Source: Mannheimia glucosida
Lineage (GTDB): Bacteria > Pseudomonadota > Gammaproteobacteria > Enterobacterales > Pasteurellaceae
DNA length: 64,000 bases
Assembly: GCF_046267875.1 (NCBI RefSeq)
Contig: NZ_CP176502.1
Location: 434,001 to 498,000, forward strand
Reading direction: 5' to 3'
Of the stretch, positions 55,030 to 62,585 are shown one piece after another (within the stretch, counting starts at the first letter, position 1; the number at the start of each line of letters is the position of its first letter). The position numbers were made by a program, and so were the translations under genes. The notes under the pieces were generated by a model that did not search any database, was not told the DNA's origin, and saw nothing but the letters and a program-made list of their open reading frames with translations.

Positions 55030-56790
55030 TTATGAAAATATAGTCTTCCAGAAACTAAATTCCTTATATTCGCTGATTTTACTCCAATTATTTTCTTTAA
55101 TTGCATTAATATAAGTTTTTCTTGCCTTTAATATTTCTGAAAGTAATTGACGGAAAGTTTCCTTATCAGGTGAATATAGGTATAAATAGCTTTGGATTCC
55201 ATTAGTCTTAATATAAGGTTTGCAGGAAACATTTTGAGGAGCAACATCTCTATCCCATAAATGTTTAGCTTTATGTTTAGAAAAATCATTCATATAGAGT
55301 AACATTGTCTGTTTGGCGAAATTAATTCTCCGCTCTGTCGAAATCCATTTTGGCTTTAATTCATTGTTACTAGTTGGATTAAATACTGTGCTTTCTAAAC
55401 TTACTGGAGCAAATTTTTTGGCTATATCACTAACCTTTTTATGAATTTCATTCGATGGAACATCAAATAATGCAGTTCCTTTAGCAAAATCATTAATAGC
55501 CTCTAAAATTAATTTAACAGACTGATAATCATGGCATAATAAAAGATTATAAATTTTTAAGAATAATTTATTCACATTTTCACTTTTTAATTGCTCATAG
55601 CTACTTGTTAAAATCATTCTATTTCTAAAATCATAATAAGTTTGCCAGCCCCCTATTTTGGCATAGAATGGTTCGTGCCATAAAGCAACTCCAGGCAAAC
55701 CGACAGTTTCTACACCACTATTTTTTAATCGCAATCCATACTCTAAGTCATCACCACGAATAAAAATTGGAGCTGGAAGATTAATTTCTGCTATTTTCTT
55801 AGTAGGAATCATACAGAACCACCAAGCATTATAATCAATCTTTGTTACTTTATTGAATAGATGAAAATTCGCCATATCAGCAACATCTAAATTATGAAAA
55901 ATTGCTTTTATATTGCCATTATCATCTAATTTTCCACCATATTCGTGCATAAAGTTAGGTCTTAATAGGTCTAACATTTGTCCACCGACTGCGATTTCTT
56001 TTTTAGATAGACTTGCAAAACAAAATGCTGTTTTGATGACATTTGCATCAAGTATGATGTCATCGTCCATTAACAAATGGAGATCAGATATCTCATTTTG
56101 AGAGGCTTCATACAATGTTCTAGTAAATCCTCCTGCTCCACCTAAATTATCTTGTTTATAGACTTGAATTAGGGTTGGATTAGACTCTATTAATTTAACT
56201 AGCTTCTTATTGGAAAATAGATTTCCTTGGTTAACAATAATAATCTTACTTAAGTTTGGAAGCTTTTTAGAAAGATCTAATAATGACTCTAAATTCTGAC
56301 ACAAGAAATCTTCCTTATTAAAAGTACATAATCCAATACTTAATTTTTTCTCAATAGTATCAGGAATACAAAATTCAATAGATTCAATTTCAGTATTAGT
56401 ATTTCTAGAATCTATATCAATAAAGATGCGACCAGTATCAGGAATTAAATCATCCAAAGATAAATTCAACTCTATTGTTTTCATTTCAGATGAAATCAAA
56501 TGCGAGTCTAATAGTAGGTAGCATCCATTCATAGGGCTATCTCTATAAATAGATACAACACAATCGCCTTTAAATTTTACAGATAGGATAACCGATGAAA
56601 GAGTAGTATATTGCTTCCAATAACTTTCATAAAAAGAATTTAAGTAACTATTAAAAGATACTTTTGAGTTAGGATGTAAAATCAAAGAAGAATTGAGCAA
56701 ATCATAACGACCATATAGAAGATTTAAATATAATTTTTTAACCTTTTCTAAATTAGATCTAGGAAATTGTAAAGATTGAATAGAAAACAT
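55030..56790 (-). CDS. GlfT2-like galactofuranosyltransferase
   Basis: The 586-residue enzyme has an N-terminal beta-rich domain (about 40-145), a GT-A domain and a helical C-terminal region, the same plan as mycobacterial GlfT2. Motifs are NLGGAGGF (215-222), the metal-binding DDD (242-244), WWFCMIP (323-329), IRGDDLEYGLR (344-354) and WHEPF with His372; the spacing follows GlfT2. It probably polymerises galactofuranose from the UDP-galactofuranose made by Glf. It is the first gene of the leftward capsule operon, divergent from the export genes. The DNA is strikingly AT-rich. Confidence 0.85.
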   Translation of the reverse strand: MFSIQSLQFPRSNLEKVKKLYLNLLYGRYDLLNSSLILHPNSKVSFNSYLNSFYESYWKQYTTLSSVILSVKFKGDCVVSIYRDSPMNGCYLLLDSHLISSEMKTIELNLSLDDLIPDTGRIFIDIDSRNTNTEIESIEFCIPDTIEKKLSIGLCTFNKEDFLCQNLESLLDLSKKLPNLSKIIIVNQGNLFSNKKLVKLIESNPTLIQVYKQDNLGGAGGFTRTLYEASQNEISDLHLLMDDDIILDANVIKTAFCFASLSKKEIAVGGQMLDLLRPNFMHEYGGKLDDNGNIKAIFHNLDVADMANFHLFNKVTKIDYNAWWFCMIPTKKIAEINLPAPIFIRGDDLEYGLRLKNSGVETVGLPGVALWHEPFYAKIGGWQTYYDFRNRMILTSSYEQLKSENVNKLFLKIYNLLLCHDYQSVKLILEAINDFAKGTALFDVPSNEIHKKVSDIAKKFAPVSLESTVFNPTSNNELKPKWISTERRINFAKQTMLLYMNDFSKHKAKHLWDRDVAPQNVSCKPYIKTNGIQSYLYLYSPDKETFRQLLSEILKARKTYINAIKENNWSKISEYKEFSFWKTIFS

Positions 56791-57078
56791 AATAACCCTA
56801 ATAAAAATTTAGACTTAATGAAAATACTAGTTAACAATATCTTCAATTAGAATTTAGCTACAATTTTATCTTGTAAAAAAGATATTACTAAATATCTAGT
56901 TTGTAGATAAGACAATGTTATACCATATTATCCCTCAAAGAAACATACTTTAAAATCCCTTGAAATATTGATAAATCGACCTTACCTTTTATGGATGGAT
57001 TTAATATCAATATGTTCCCTAGAATAAAAAGATATATGGTATACTATTCATACTCATACCTCAATAGTAGTTAAAATT
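56791..57078. promoter_or_regulatory. divergent capsule control region
   Basis: This 288-bp AT-rich gap separates the leftward synthesis operon from the rightward export operon and must hold promoters for both. On the plus strand TATACT at 57040-57045 is a plausible -10 for bexD, with no good -35. A small palindrome, AGATATTACTAAATATCT, lies at about 56880-56897. I saw no JUMPstart/ops sequence and no CRP consensus. Confidence 0.45.
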
Positions 57079-58263
57079 ATGCATATGAATATTAACAAAA
57101 TAACCTCTATTTTAGTAATGATAACCTTACTTTCTGCTTGTTCTAGCTTACCTACCTCGGGTCCAAGTTATAGTGAAGTCTTATCAAGTAATGAAAATAC
57201 ATCTGAAACACAGTTGCCTGAAGTCAATTTAATCAAGTTAGATAACATCACCGTACAAAACTTATACCAAGCTCAACAATCTCAACGTTTTTCCGGCTTT
57301 GATGGAACAATGGGTGTAGGAGGTTATGCCGGAACAGTGAATGTCGGTGATGTGTTGGAAATATCAATTTGGGAAGCTCCACCTGCCGTGCTATTTGGTG
57401 GAACATTTAGTGCTGAAGGGCAAGGTAACGGGCATTTAACCCAATTACCACAGCAAATGGTAAATAAAAACGGAACAGTTACAGTGCCTTTTATCGGTAA
57501 CATTAAAGTGGCAGGGAAAACACCTGAAGCAATTCAGAACCAAATTGTCGGAACATTGAGCCGTAAAGCCAATCAGCCTCAAGCATTAGTTCGTATTGCG
57601 AATAACTTATCGTCTGATGTTACGGTTATCCGCCAAGGAAATAGCATTCGTATGCCATTAAGTGCCAATAATGAGCGTATTTTAGATGCAGTTGCGGCAG
57701 TAGGCGGTACAAGCGAAAATATTGAAGATGTAACAGTTCGTTTAACACGTGGAAATAAAGTGCGTTCAATGGCGTTCGAAACATTAATTGCCGACCCCTC
57801 ACAAAATATTACATTACGTTCAGGTGATGTTGTAGCCTTAATGAATACCCCTTATAGCTTTACCGGATTAGGTGCTGTAGGTAATAATCAACAAATGCGT
57901 TTTTCAAGTAAGGGGATAACGCTTGCCGAAGCTATTGGTAAAATGGGGGGATTAATTGATGAACGTTCAGACCCTCGAGGTGTTTTTGTATTCCGCCATA
58001 TTCCATTTACGCAATTAGATTATAACGATCAATCTTTATGGCGTGAAAAAGGTTATACAGAAGGAATGGATGTGCCAACCGTTTATCAGGTGAATTTATT
58101 AGAACCACAATCAATGTTTTTATTACAGCGTTTCCCAATTCAGGATAAAGATATTGTTTATGTATCAAATGCACCTTTGTCTGAATTCCAAAAATTCTTA
58201 AGAATGATTTTTTCGATTACATCACCTATTACAGGTACAGCAAATACGATCAGAACTTTTTAA
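57079..58263 (+). CDS. bexD: capsule polysaccharide export outer-membrane lipoprotein (BexD/CtrA/Wza family)
   Basis: The protein has 394 residues with a lipoprotein signal peptide (lipobox LSAC, Cys about residue 21). A Poly_export domain contains VNVGDVLEISIWEAP, VNKNGTVTVPFIGNIKVAGKTPEAIQNQIV and soluble ligand-binding beta-grasp domains (MPLSANNERILDAVAAVGGT; SKGITLAEAIGKMGGL). It forms the octameric outer-membrane channel for capsule export. It is the first of four export genes in the bexDCBA/cpxDCBA order. Either ATG at 57079 or 57085 could be used. Confidence 0.93.
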   Translation: MHMNINKITSILVMITLLSACSSLPTSGPSYSEVLSSNENTSETQLPEVNLIKLDNITVQNLYQAQQSQRFSGFDGTMGVGGYAGTVNVGDVLEISIWEAPPAVLFGGTFSAEGQGNGHLTQLPQQMVNKNGTVTVPFIGNIKVAGKTPEAIQNQIVGTLSRKANQPQALVRIANNLSSDVTVIRQGNSIRMPLSANNERILDAVAAVGGTSENIEDVTVRLTRGNKVRSMAFETLIADPSQNITLRSGDVVALMNTPYSFTGLGAVGNNQQMRFSSKGITLAEAIGKMGGLIDERSDPRGVFVFRHIPFTQLDYNDQSLWREKGYTEGMDVPTVYQVNLLEPQSMFLLQRFPIQDKDIVYVSNAPLSEFQKFLRMIFSITSPITGTANTIRTF

Positions 58264-58335
58264 TCATTGATTAAAAATATATTTGCAAAAAAGCCTAAAA
58301 AAATAACCGCTTGTAATCTATTTATTGAGGACATT

Positions 58336-59439
58336 ATGTCAAAAAAGAAAAAAAGTTTTTTAGCCAATCCATTACTTTGGCTAACAGTAATTATTCCAAC
58401 AGCTTGTGCGAGTATCTATTACACGTTATTTGCTTCTGATATTTATATTTCAGAATCAAGTTTTGTTGTGCGTTCTCCTCGTAATCAATCTAGCTTAACC
58501 GGTGTGGGGGCAATATTACAAAACTCAGGCTTTGCCCGTTCACAAGATGATACTTATTCTGTACAGGAATATATGCGTTCGCGTACAGCTTTGGAGCAGC
58601 TTGAAACAGAATTACCTGTAAAAAGCTTTTATAGCACACAAGGTGATATTCTAAGCCGTTTTAATGGCTTGGGTTTAAATGATTCGCAAGAGGCATTTTA
58701 TCGTTATTTTAGAGAGCGTCTTAATATTGATGTTGATGCAATTTCCGGTATTGCTACTTTACGTGTGAGAGCCTTTAATGCTGAAGAAGGGCAACAAATT
58801 AATGAAAATCTTCTCAGACAAGGTGAAGATCTGATTAATCGTCTGAACGAGCGAGCCAGAAAGGATACTGTTGAGTTTGCCGAGCATTCAGTTCAAGAAG
58901 CTGAAAAAAATGTAGGTGATACAGCTCTCGCATTAAGCCAGTACCGTACAAAAAATAAAATTTATGACTTACCTGCTCAGTCAGGTGTTCAACTTTCGTT
59001 AATTTCAACTTTAAAAAGTGAATTAATTCGTGTTGAAACTCAGTTAGCACAACTGCAATCTATTACGCCGGATAATCCTCAGGTAGCCGCACTACAAACA
59101 AGACAAAAGAGCTTAAGAAAAGAAATTGATGAGCAATCAAAACAGCTTTCGGGTGGAAGTACATCTGTTGCTACGCAAACCGCTGAATATCAACGTTTAG
59201 TATTGGCAAATGAGCTTGCTCAGCAACAACTTGCAGCCGCAATGACTTCATTACAAAATACGCGTAGTGAAGCTGATCGCCAGCAGCTTTATTTAGAGGT
59301 GATTGGTAAACCAAGCAAGCCGGATTGGGCATTGGAACCCTACAGAATTTATAATATTATATCAACTTTTTTTATCGGCTTAATTCTATTTGGAGTATTA
59401 AGTTTGTTAATAGCAAGTATCAGAGAGCATAAAAACTAA
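58336..59439 (+). CDS. bexC: capsule export inner-membrane/periplasmic adaptor (BexC/CtrB/KpsE family)
   Basis: This 367-residue polysaccharide co-polymerase-type protein has membrane helices near residues 13-33 (LLWLTVIIPTACASIYYTLF) and at the C-terminus (about 335-360). Between them lie a Wzz-like segment and a long periplasmic coiled coil (about 160-310). It links the ABC transporter to the outer-membrane channel. The ATG at 58336 follows TTGAGGAC; the longer reading from 58267 runs through an uptake signal and is unlikely. The CTD PSKPDWALEPYRIYN motif before the last helix is typical. Confidence 0.92.
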   Translation: MSKKKKSFLANPLLWLTVIIPTACASIYYTLFASDIYISESSFVVRSPRNQSSLTGVGAILQNSGFARSQDDTYSVQEYMRSRTALEQLETELPVKSFYSTQGDILSRFNGLGLNDSQEAFYRYFRERLNIDVDAISGIATLRVRAFNAEEGQQINENLLRQGEDLINRLNERARKDTVEFAEHSVQEAEKNVGDTALALSQYRTKNKIYDLPAQSGVQLSLISTLKSELIRVETQLAQLQSITPDNPQVAALQTRQKSLRKEIDEQSKQLSGGSTSVATQTAEYQRLVLANELAQQQLAAAMTSLQNTRSEADRQQLYLEVIGKPSKPDWALEPYRIYNIISTFFIGLILFGVLSLLIASIREHKN

Positions 59440-60236
59440 TGAGATATGGTGATAATACAACCTTTAAACGTTCCTGTGTGATTCAAAAACGGGTGATTCA
59501 CGCTCTTTTAATGAGGGAGTTAATTACTCGTTATGGGCGTAAAAATATTGGTTTTTTGTGGCTTTTTGTTGAACCTCTACTATTAACTTTACTTATTGCA
59601 TTATTATGGACATATAGCAAAGCCGATCAATTTTCTACTCTAAATATAATTGCTTTTATGATTACGGGATACCCTATTACTATGATGTGGAGAAATGCAT
59701 CTAATCGAGCCAAAGGAGCTATTGAGGCAAATATTAGTCTTCTGTATCATCGAAATGTAAGAGTATTAGATACTATTTTTTCTCGTGTTTTACTGGAGAT
59801 AGCAGGTGCAACAGTCGCACAAATTTTCATAATAATAGCATTTATTATCCTAGATTGGATTGAGCCTCCTAACGATGTTTTCTATATGCTAGTAGCTTGG
59901 ATATTAATGGCATTTTTTGCCTTTGGATTAGGATTGATTATTTGTGCTATTACATATTATGTCGAAGCTTTCGGTAAAATATGGGGAATTTTGAGTTTTG
60001 TGTTGTTTCCTCTATCTGGTGCAATGTTTTTTGTCCATAATCTCCCCCCTAAAGTACAAGAAATAGCTCTTTGGTTTCCTATGATTCATGGTACAGAAAT
60101 GTTCCGTAACGGTTATTTTGGAGAAACAGTAATCACTTATGAAAATATTAGCTTTATTATTGTTAGTGATATTATTTTTATTTTCTTGGGATTATTACTA
60201 GTGAGGAATTTTAGTAAAGGAATTGAACCAAGATGA
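59439..60236 (+). CDS. bexB: capsule ABC transporter permease (BexB/CtrC/KpsM family)
   Basis: The 265-residue ABC-2 type permease has about six membrane helices, the cytoplasmic N-terminal RVIHALLMRELITRYGRKNIGFLWLFVEPLL and the MMWRNASNRAKGAIEAN segment. It moves lipid-linked capsule polymer across the inner membrane with the ATPase encoded next. Its ATG overlaps the bexC stop by one base and its stop overlaps bexA by four, so the operon is translationally coupled. Confidence 0.94.
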   Translation: MRYGDNTTFKRSCVIQKRVIHALLMRELITRYGRKNIGFLWLFVEPLLLTLLIALLWTYSKADQFSTLNIIAFMITGYPITMMWRNASNRAKGAIEANISLLYHRNVRVLDTIFSRVLLEIAGATVAQIFIIIAFIILDWIEPPNDVFYMLVAWILMAFFAFGLGLIICAITYYVEAFGKIWGILSFVLFPLSGAMFFVHNLPPKVQEIALWFPMIHGTEMFRNGYFGETVITYENISFIIVSDIIFIFLGLLLVRNFSKGIEPR

Positions 60237-60880
60237 TTAGTGTTAAAAATGTAAGTAAGCAATATCGAACTAATAATGGTTGGAAAACAGTACTGAAAGA
60301 TATTAACTTTGACTTACAAAAAGGCGAAAAAGTGGGGATTTTAGGAAGAAATGGCGCGGGAAAATCAACCTTAATTCGTTTAATGAGCGGAGTAGAGCCA
60401 CCATCAACAGGATCGATAGAACGCAAAATGTCTATTTCTTGGCCCCTGGCATTTAGTGGAGCTTTCCAAGGAAGTTTAACCGGTATGGATAATCTACGGT
60501 TTGTAAGTAGAATTTATGGCGCAGACTTCGATTATGTAAAATCCTTTACTGAAGAATTTTCTGAGCTAGGAGAATACTTATATGAGCCGGTCAAAAGCTA
60601 TTCTTCCGGTATGAAAGCTAGACTTGCTTTTGCCTTATCGCTTTCTATTGAATTTGATTGTTATTTAATTGATGAAATAATAGCTGTTGGAGATGCCCGA
60701 TTTGCAGCAAAATGTAAGTATGAGCTGTTTGAAAAACGCAAAGACCGATCATTGATATTGGTTTCCCACAGTCCGACATCTATTAAAGAGTATTGCGATT
60801 CCGCAATGGTGCTTGAAGAAGGGATAATGCATACCTTTGATTCCATTGAAAGTTCGTATAATTTCTACAACAAAAAGTAA
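60233..60880 (+). CDS. bexA: capsule ABC transporter ATP-binding protein (BexA/CtrD/KpsT family)
   Basis: The 215-residue ATPase has Walker A GRNGAGKST (38-46), the signature SSGMKARLAFALS, Walker B YLIDEIIAVGD and the switch His in LVSHS. It lacks the long C-terminal carbohydrate-binding domain of O-antigen Wzt, as expected for capsule ATPases. It energises export of lipid-linked capsule through BexB and is the last gene of the export operon, just before a perfect inverted-repeat terminator. Confidence 0.95.
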   Translation: MISVKNVSKQYRTNNGWKTVLKDINFDLQKGEKVGILGRNGAGKSTLIRLMSGVEPPSTGSIERKMSISWPLAFSGAFQGSLTGMDNLRFVSRIYGADFDYVKSFTEEFSELGEYLYEPVKSYSSGMKARLAFALSLSIEFDCYLIDEIIAVGDARFAAKCKYELFEKRKDRSLILVSHSPTSIKEYCDSAMVLEEGIMHTFDSIESSYNFYNKK

Positions 60881-60885
60881 AAAAA

Positions 60886-60943
60886 ACAAGCGGTTATATT
60901 TTGAGAGTTTTTTGCAAAAAACTCTCAAAATATAACCGCTTGT
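60886..60943. terminator. right capsule-boundary perfect palindrome, bidirectional terminator
   Basis: Two perfect 27-base arms (60886-60912 and 60917-60943) surround a 4-base loop. Each arm begins with the uptake core ACAAGCGGT. It ends the export operon and also the leftward DUF533 transcript. The right arm repeats the left capsule boundary (47154-47183). Confidence 0.9.
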
Positions 60944-60967
60944 CGCTAAAAATTATGTCGAATAAAA

Positions 60968-61597
60968 TTAGAAACCTGCATCTTTTTCTAATTGTTCAAC
61001 TAATGCCTCTGCTAACCCTAGAGCTTCAGCTAGATTAGCTAAGAAAACTATTTCTTTGCGTTCTAAATTGGTACATACTGCCCGGGCAGCTAAGTACACT
61101 TGAGTAGCCAATGCTTGATCATTACCTACTTGACGGGCAATCTCTTCAACTGTAGCCGGAGTGTTCATTTCTTGACGAATCCACTCAATGACTTCTACAT
61201 CATCTCCAACTTGAGAAACGATAGCCGCTTTTTCATCTTCAGTAATAAGGCCATCAGCGGCAGCGGCTGCAATCATGGCTTGTAAAATCACTTTACTTGC
61301 TACATTTTGATCAACATTCTCAAAACTATTTTGGCTTAACTCTGATGCTGATGCATTTTGTGCTTGGTATTTTTGATATGCCTGATAAGCAAGGCTACCT
61401 AAAGCAGCTAAAGAGCCTAATTTAGCTAAGCTCGAACCACCATTGCGTCCAAAAAGCATTGAAATTAAACCAATGGCTGCTGCACCACCACCAATTTTAG
61501 CAATTTGATCATTTTTTGAATTACCTTTAATTAATCCGTTTGTAGCGGCATCTTTTGCTGTATCCAACACTTGGCTTAAAATCTTACTGAAATCCAT
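60968..61597 (-). CDS. DUF533 / TerB-like family protein
   Basis: The 209-residue protein has an N-terminal segment with a Gly/Ala-rich hydrophobic stretch (about 30-50, IGGGAAAIGLISMLFG) and a C-terminal TerB-like helical domain (about 100-205, LQAMIAAAAADGLITEDEKAAIV with the acidic EDE, then LAARAVCTNLERKEIVFLANLAEALGL). It matches the DUF533 family, of unknown function, similar to YebE. I use the ATG at 61597, preceded by AGAGGAA; an upstream start at 61636 has no ribosome site. Confidence 0.88.
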   Translation of the reverse strand: MDFSKILSQVLDTAKDAATNGLIKGNSKNDQIAKIGGGAAAIGLISMLFGRNGGSSLAKLGSLAALGSLAYQAYQKYQAQNASASELSQNSFENVDQNVASKVILQAMIAAAAADGLITEDEKAAIVSQVGDDVEVIEWIRQEMNTPATVEEIARQVGNDQALATQVYLAARAVCTNLERKEIVFLANLAEALGLAEALVEQLEKDAGF

Positions 61598-61671
61598 TTT
61601 TTGGTTCCTCTTGGTAAGTGAATAAAATCTATTCACTTAGTCCTTACAACGCAAGAAGAGTTCAATTCAAA

Positions 61672-62133
61672 TTAAAGATAATTGCCACAACAATGTTTAA
61701 ATTTCTTTCCTGAGCCACACACACAAGGTTGTTTTTGATTGGGTAACTGTACCGTTGGGTCAACAAAATACCATTTTTCATTGATGTTCACAAAAAGAGA
61801 GCTTTCGTGGTGAACTTGCTTGCCTTCTTCTGTTTCAAAATAGGCTTTAAACTCCACTAAGCTGTGTATTTTCGATAGATTAGGCAGATGTTTGATAATG
61901 TCTAAACCCACCCAGTTTGTATTTTCTGCCCACTTTTTCATTGCTGTTTTTTTAAGCAACCCCTGCTGACTAGGTACAGTCGTTTCTACAATGTAAGGAA
62001 TGTTAACTAAAGTATAAGCACAGTAACGGGAACGCATAAGTTGCTCTGCGGTTTCCGGTATTCTGGCTTTTAAATAAAAAGGTTCACAACATTCGGTATA
62101 GTTTTTGCCTGATTGGCAGTAACAAGCGGTCAT
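61672..62133 (-). CDS. ychJ: YchJ-family SEC-C motif protein
   Basis: The 153-residue protein has Cys-rich zinc-binding SEC-C motifs at both ends: CYCQSGKNYTECCEPFY at the N-terminus and CVCGSGKKFKHCCG at the C-terminus, with an NTF2-like middle (LMRSRYCAYTLVNIPYIVETT). Function is unproven. Its first five codons (MTACY) are an uptake signal sequence read backwards, so the start codon lies within a DNA-uptake site. The probable replication origin lies upstream. Confidence 0.9.
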   Translation of the reverse strand: MTACYCQSGKNYTECCEPFYLKARIPETAEQLMRSRYCAYTLVNIPYIVETTVPSQQGLLKKTAMKKWAENTNWVGLDIIKHLPNLSKIHSLVEFKAYFETEEGKQVHHESSLFVNINEKWYFVDPTVQLPNQKQPCVCGSGKKFKHCCGNYL

Positions 62134-62214
62134 TTTTACTTACTTTTTTGCATCTCAAATTGGCGTAAAATTTTAGCGTAGAAATAAGAGAAAAGGAATG
62201 AGCTCTAAAAAACG

Positions 62215-62560
62215 TGACACACCCTTTGTGGATAACTTATGAAAAAAGTGTTGCATTTTTTGGGGGTTATTCTGTTTGTAATGTATTTATTTTGCCCTAT
62301 GTGGATAACTTTAGATTTTATCCACAGGTTAATGGATTGAATTATTGATAGTATTCACCTATTTAAATTTTGCTAACTCATTGTTTTAAAATAAAAAGAT
62401 CTTTTATCCCCTGTTATTTTAGGATCTAATAAGAGTAAGAATAAAGATCTTTATATAGATCTATATTATATTTAGTGTCGCTTTTAGATCTTAACCTCTC
62501 TAAAAATCTATTTCCCAGATGATCCCTTTTTACGCTAAAATATGCGTTTATTTTTCAGCA
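62215..62560. other. oriC: probable chromosomal replication origin (oriC)
   Basis: The intergenic region contains three perfect DnaA boxes: TGTGGATAA at 62227-62235 and 62300-62308, and TTATCCACA at 62318-62326. A near-match TTATCCCCT lies at 62404. A very AT-rich stretch follows with six GATC sites between 62398 and 62524, several in GATCTNTT-like contexts that resemble E. coli unwinding 13-mers. It directly precedes mnmG (gidA), the classical origin neighbour in Enterobacteria and Haemophilus. There is no gene in 62134-62585. Exact limits are estimates. Confidence 0.85.
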
Positions 62561-62585
62561 GAATTTGTAAGATAGTAGAAGAGAT

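Noticed and set aside
56791..57078. JUMPstart/ops element upstream of the capsule operons
   Set aside because: I searched by eye for GGCGGTAG-type sequence on both strands of the gap and found none.
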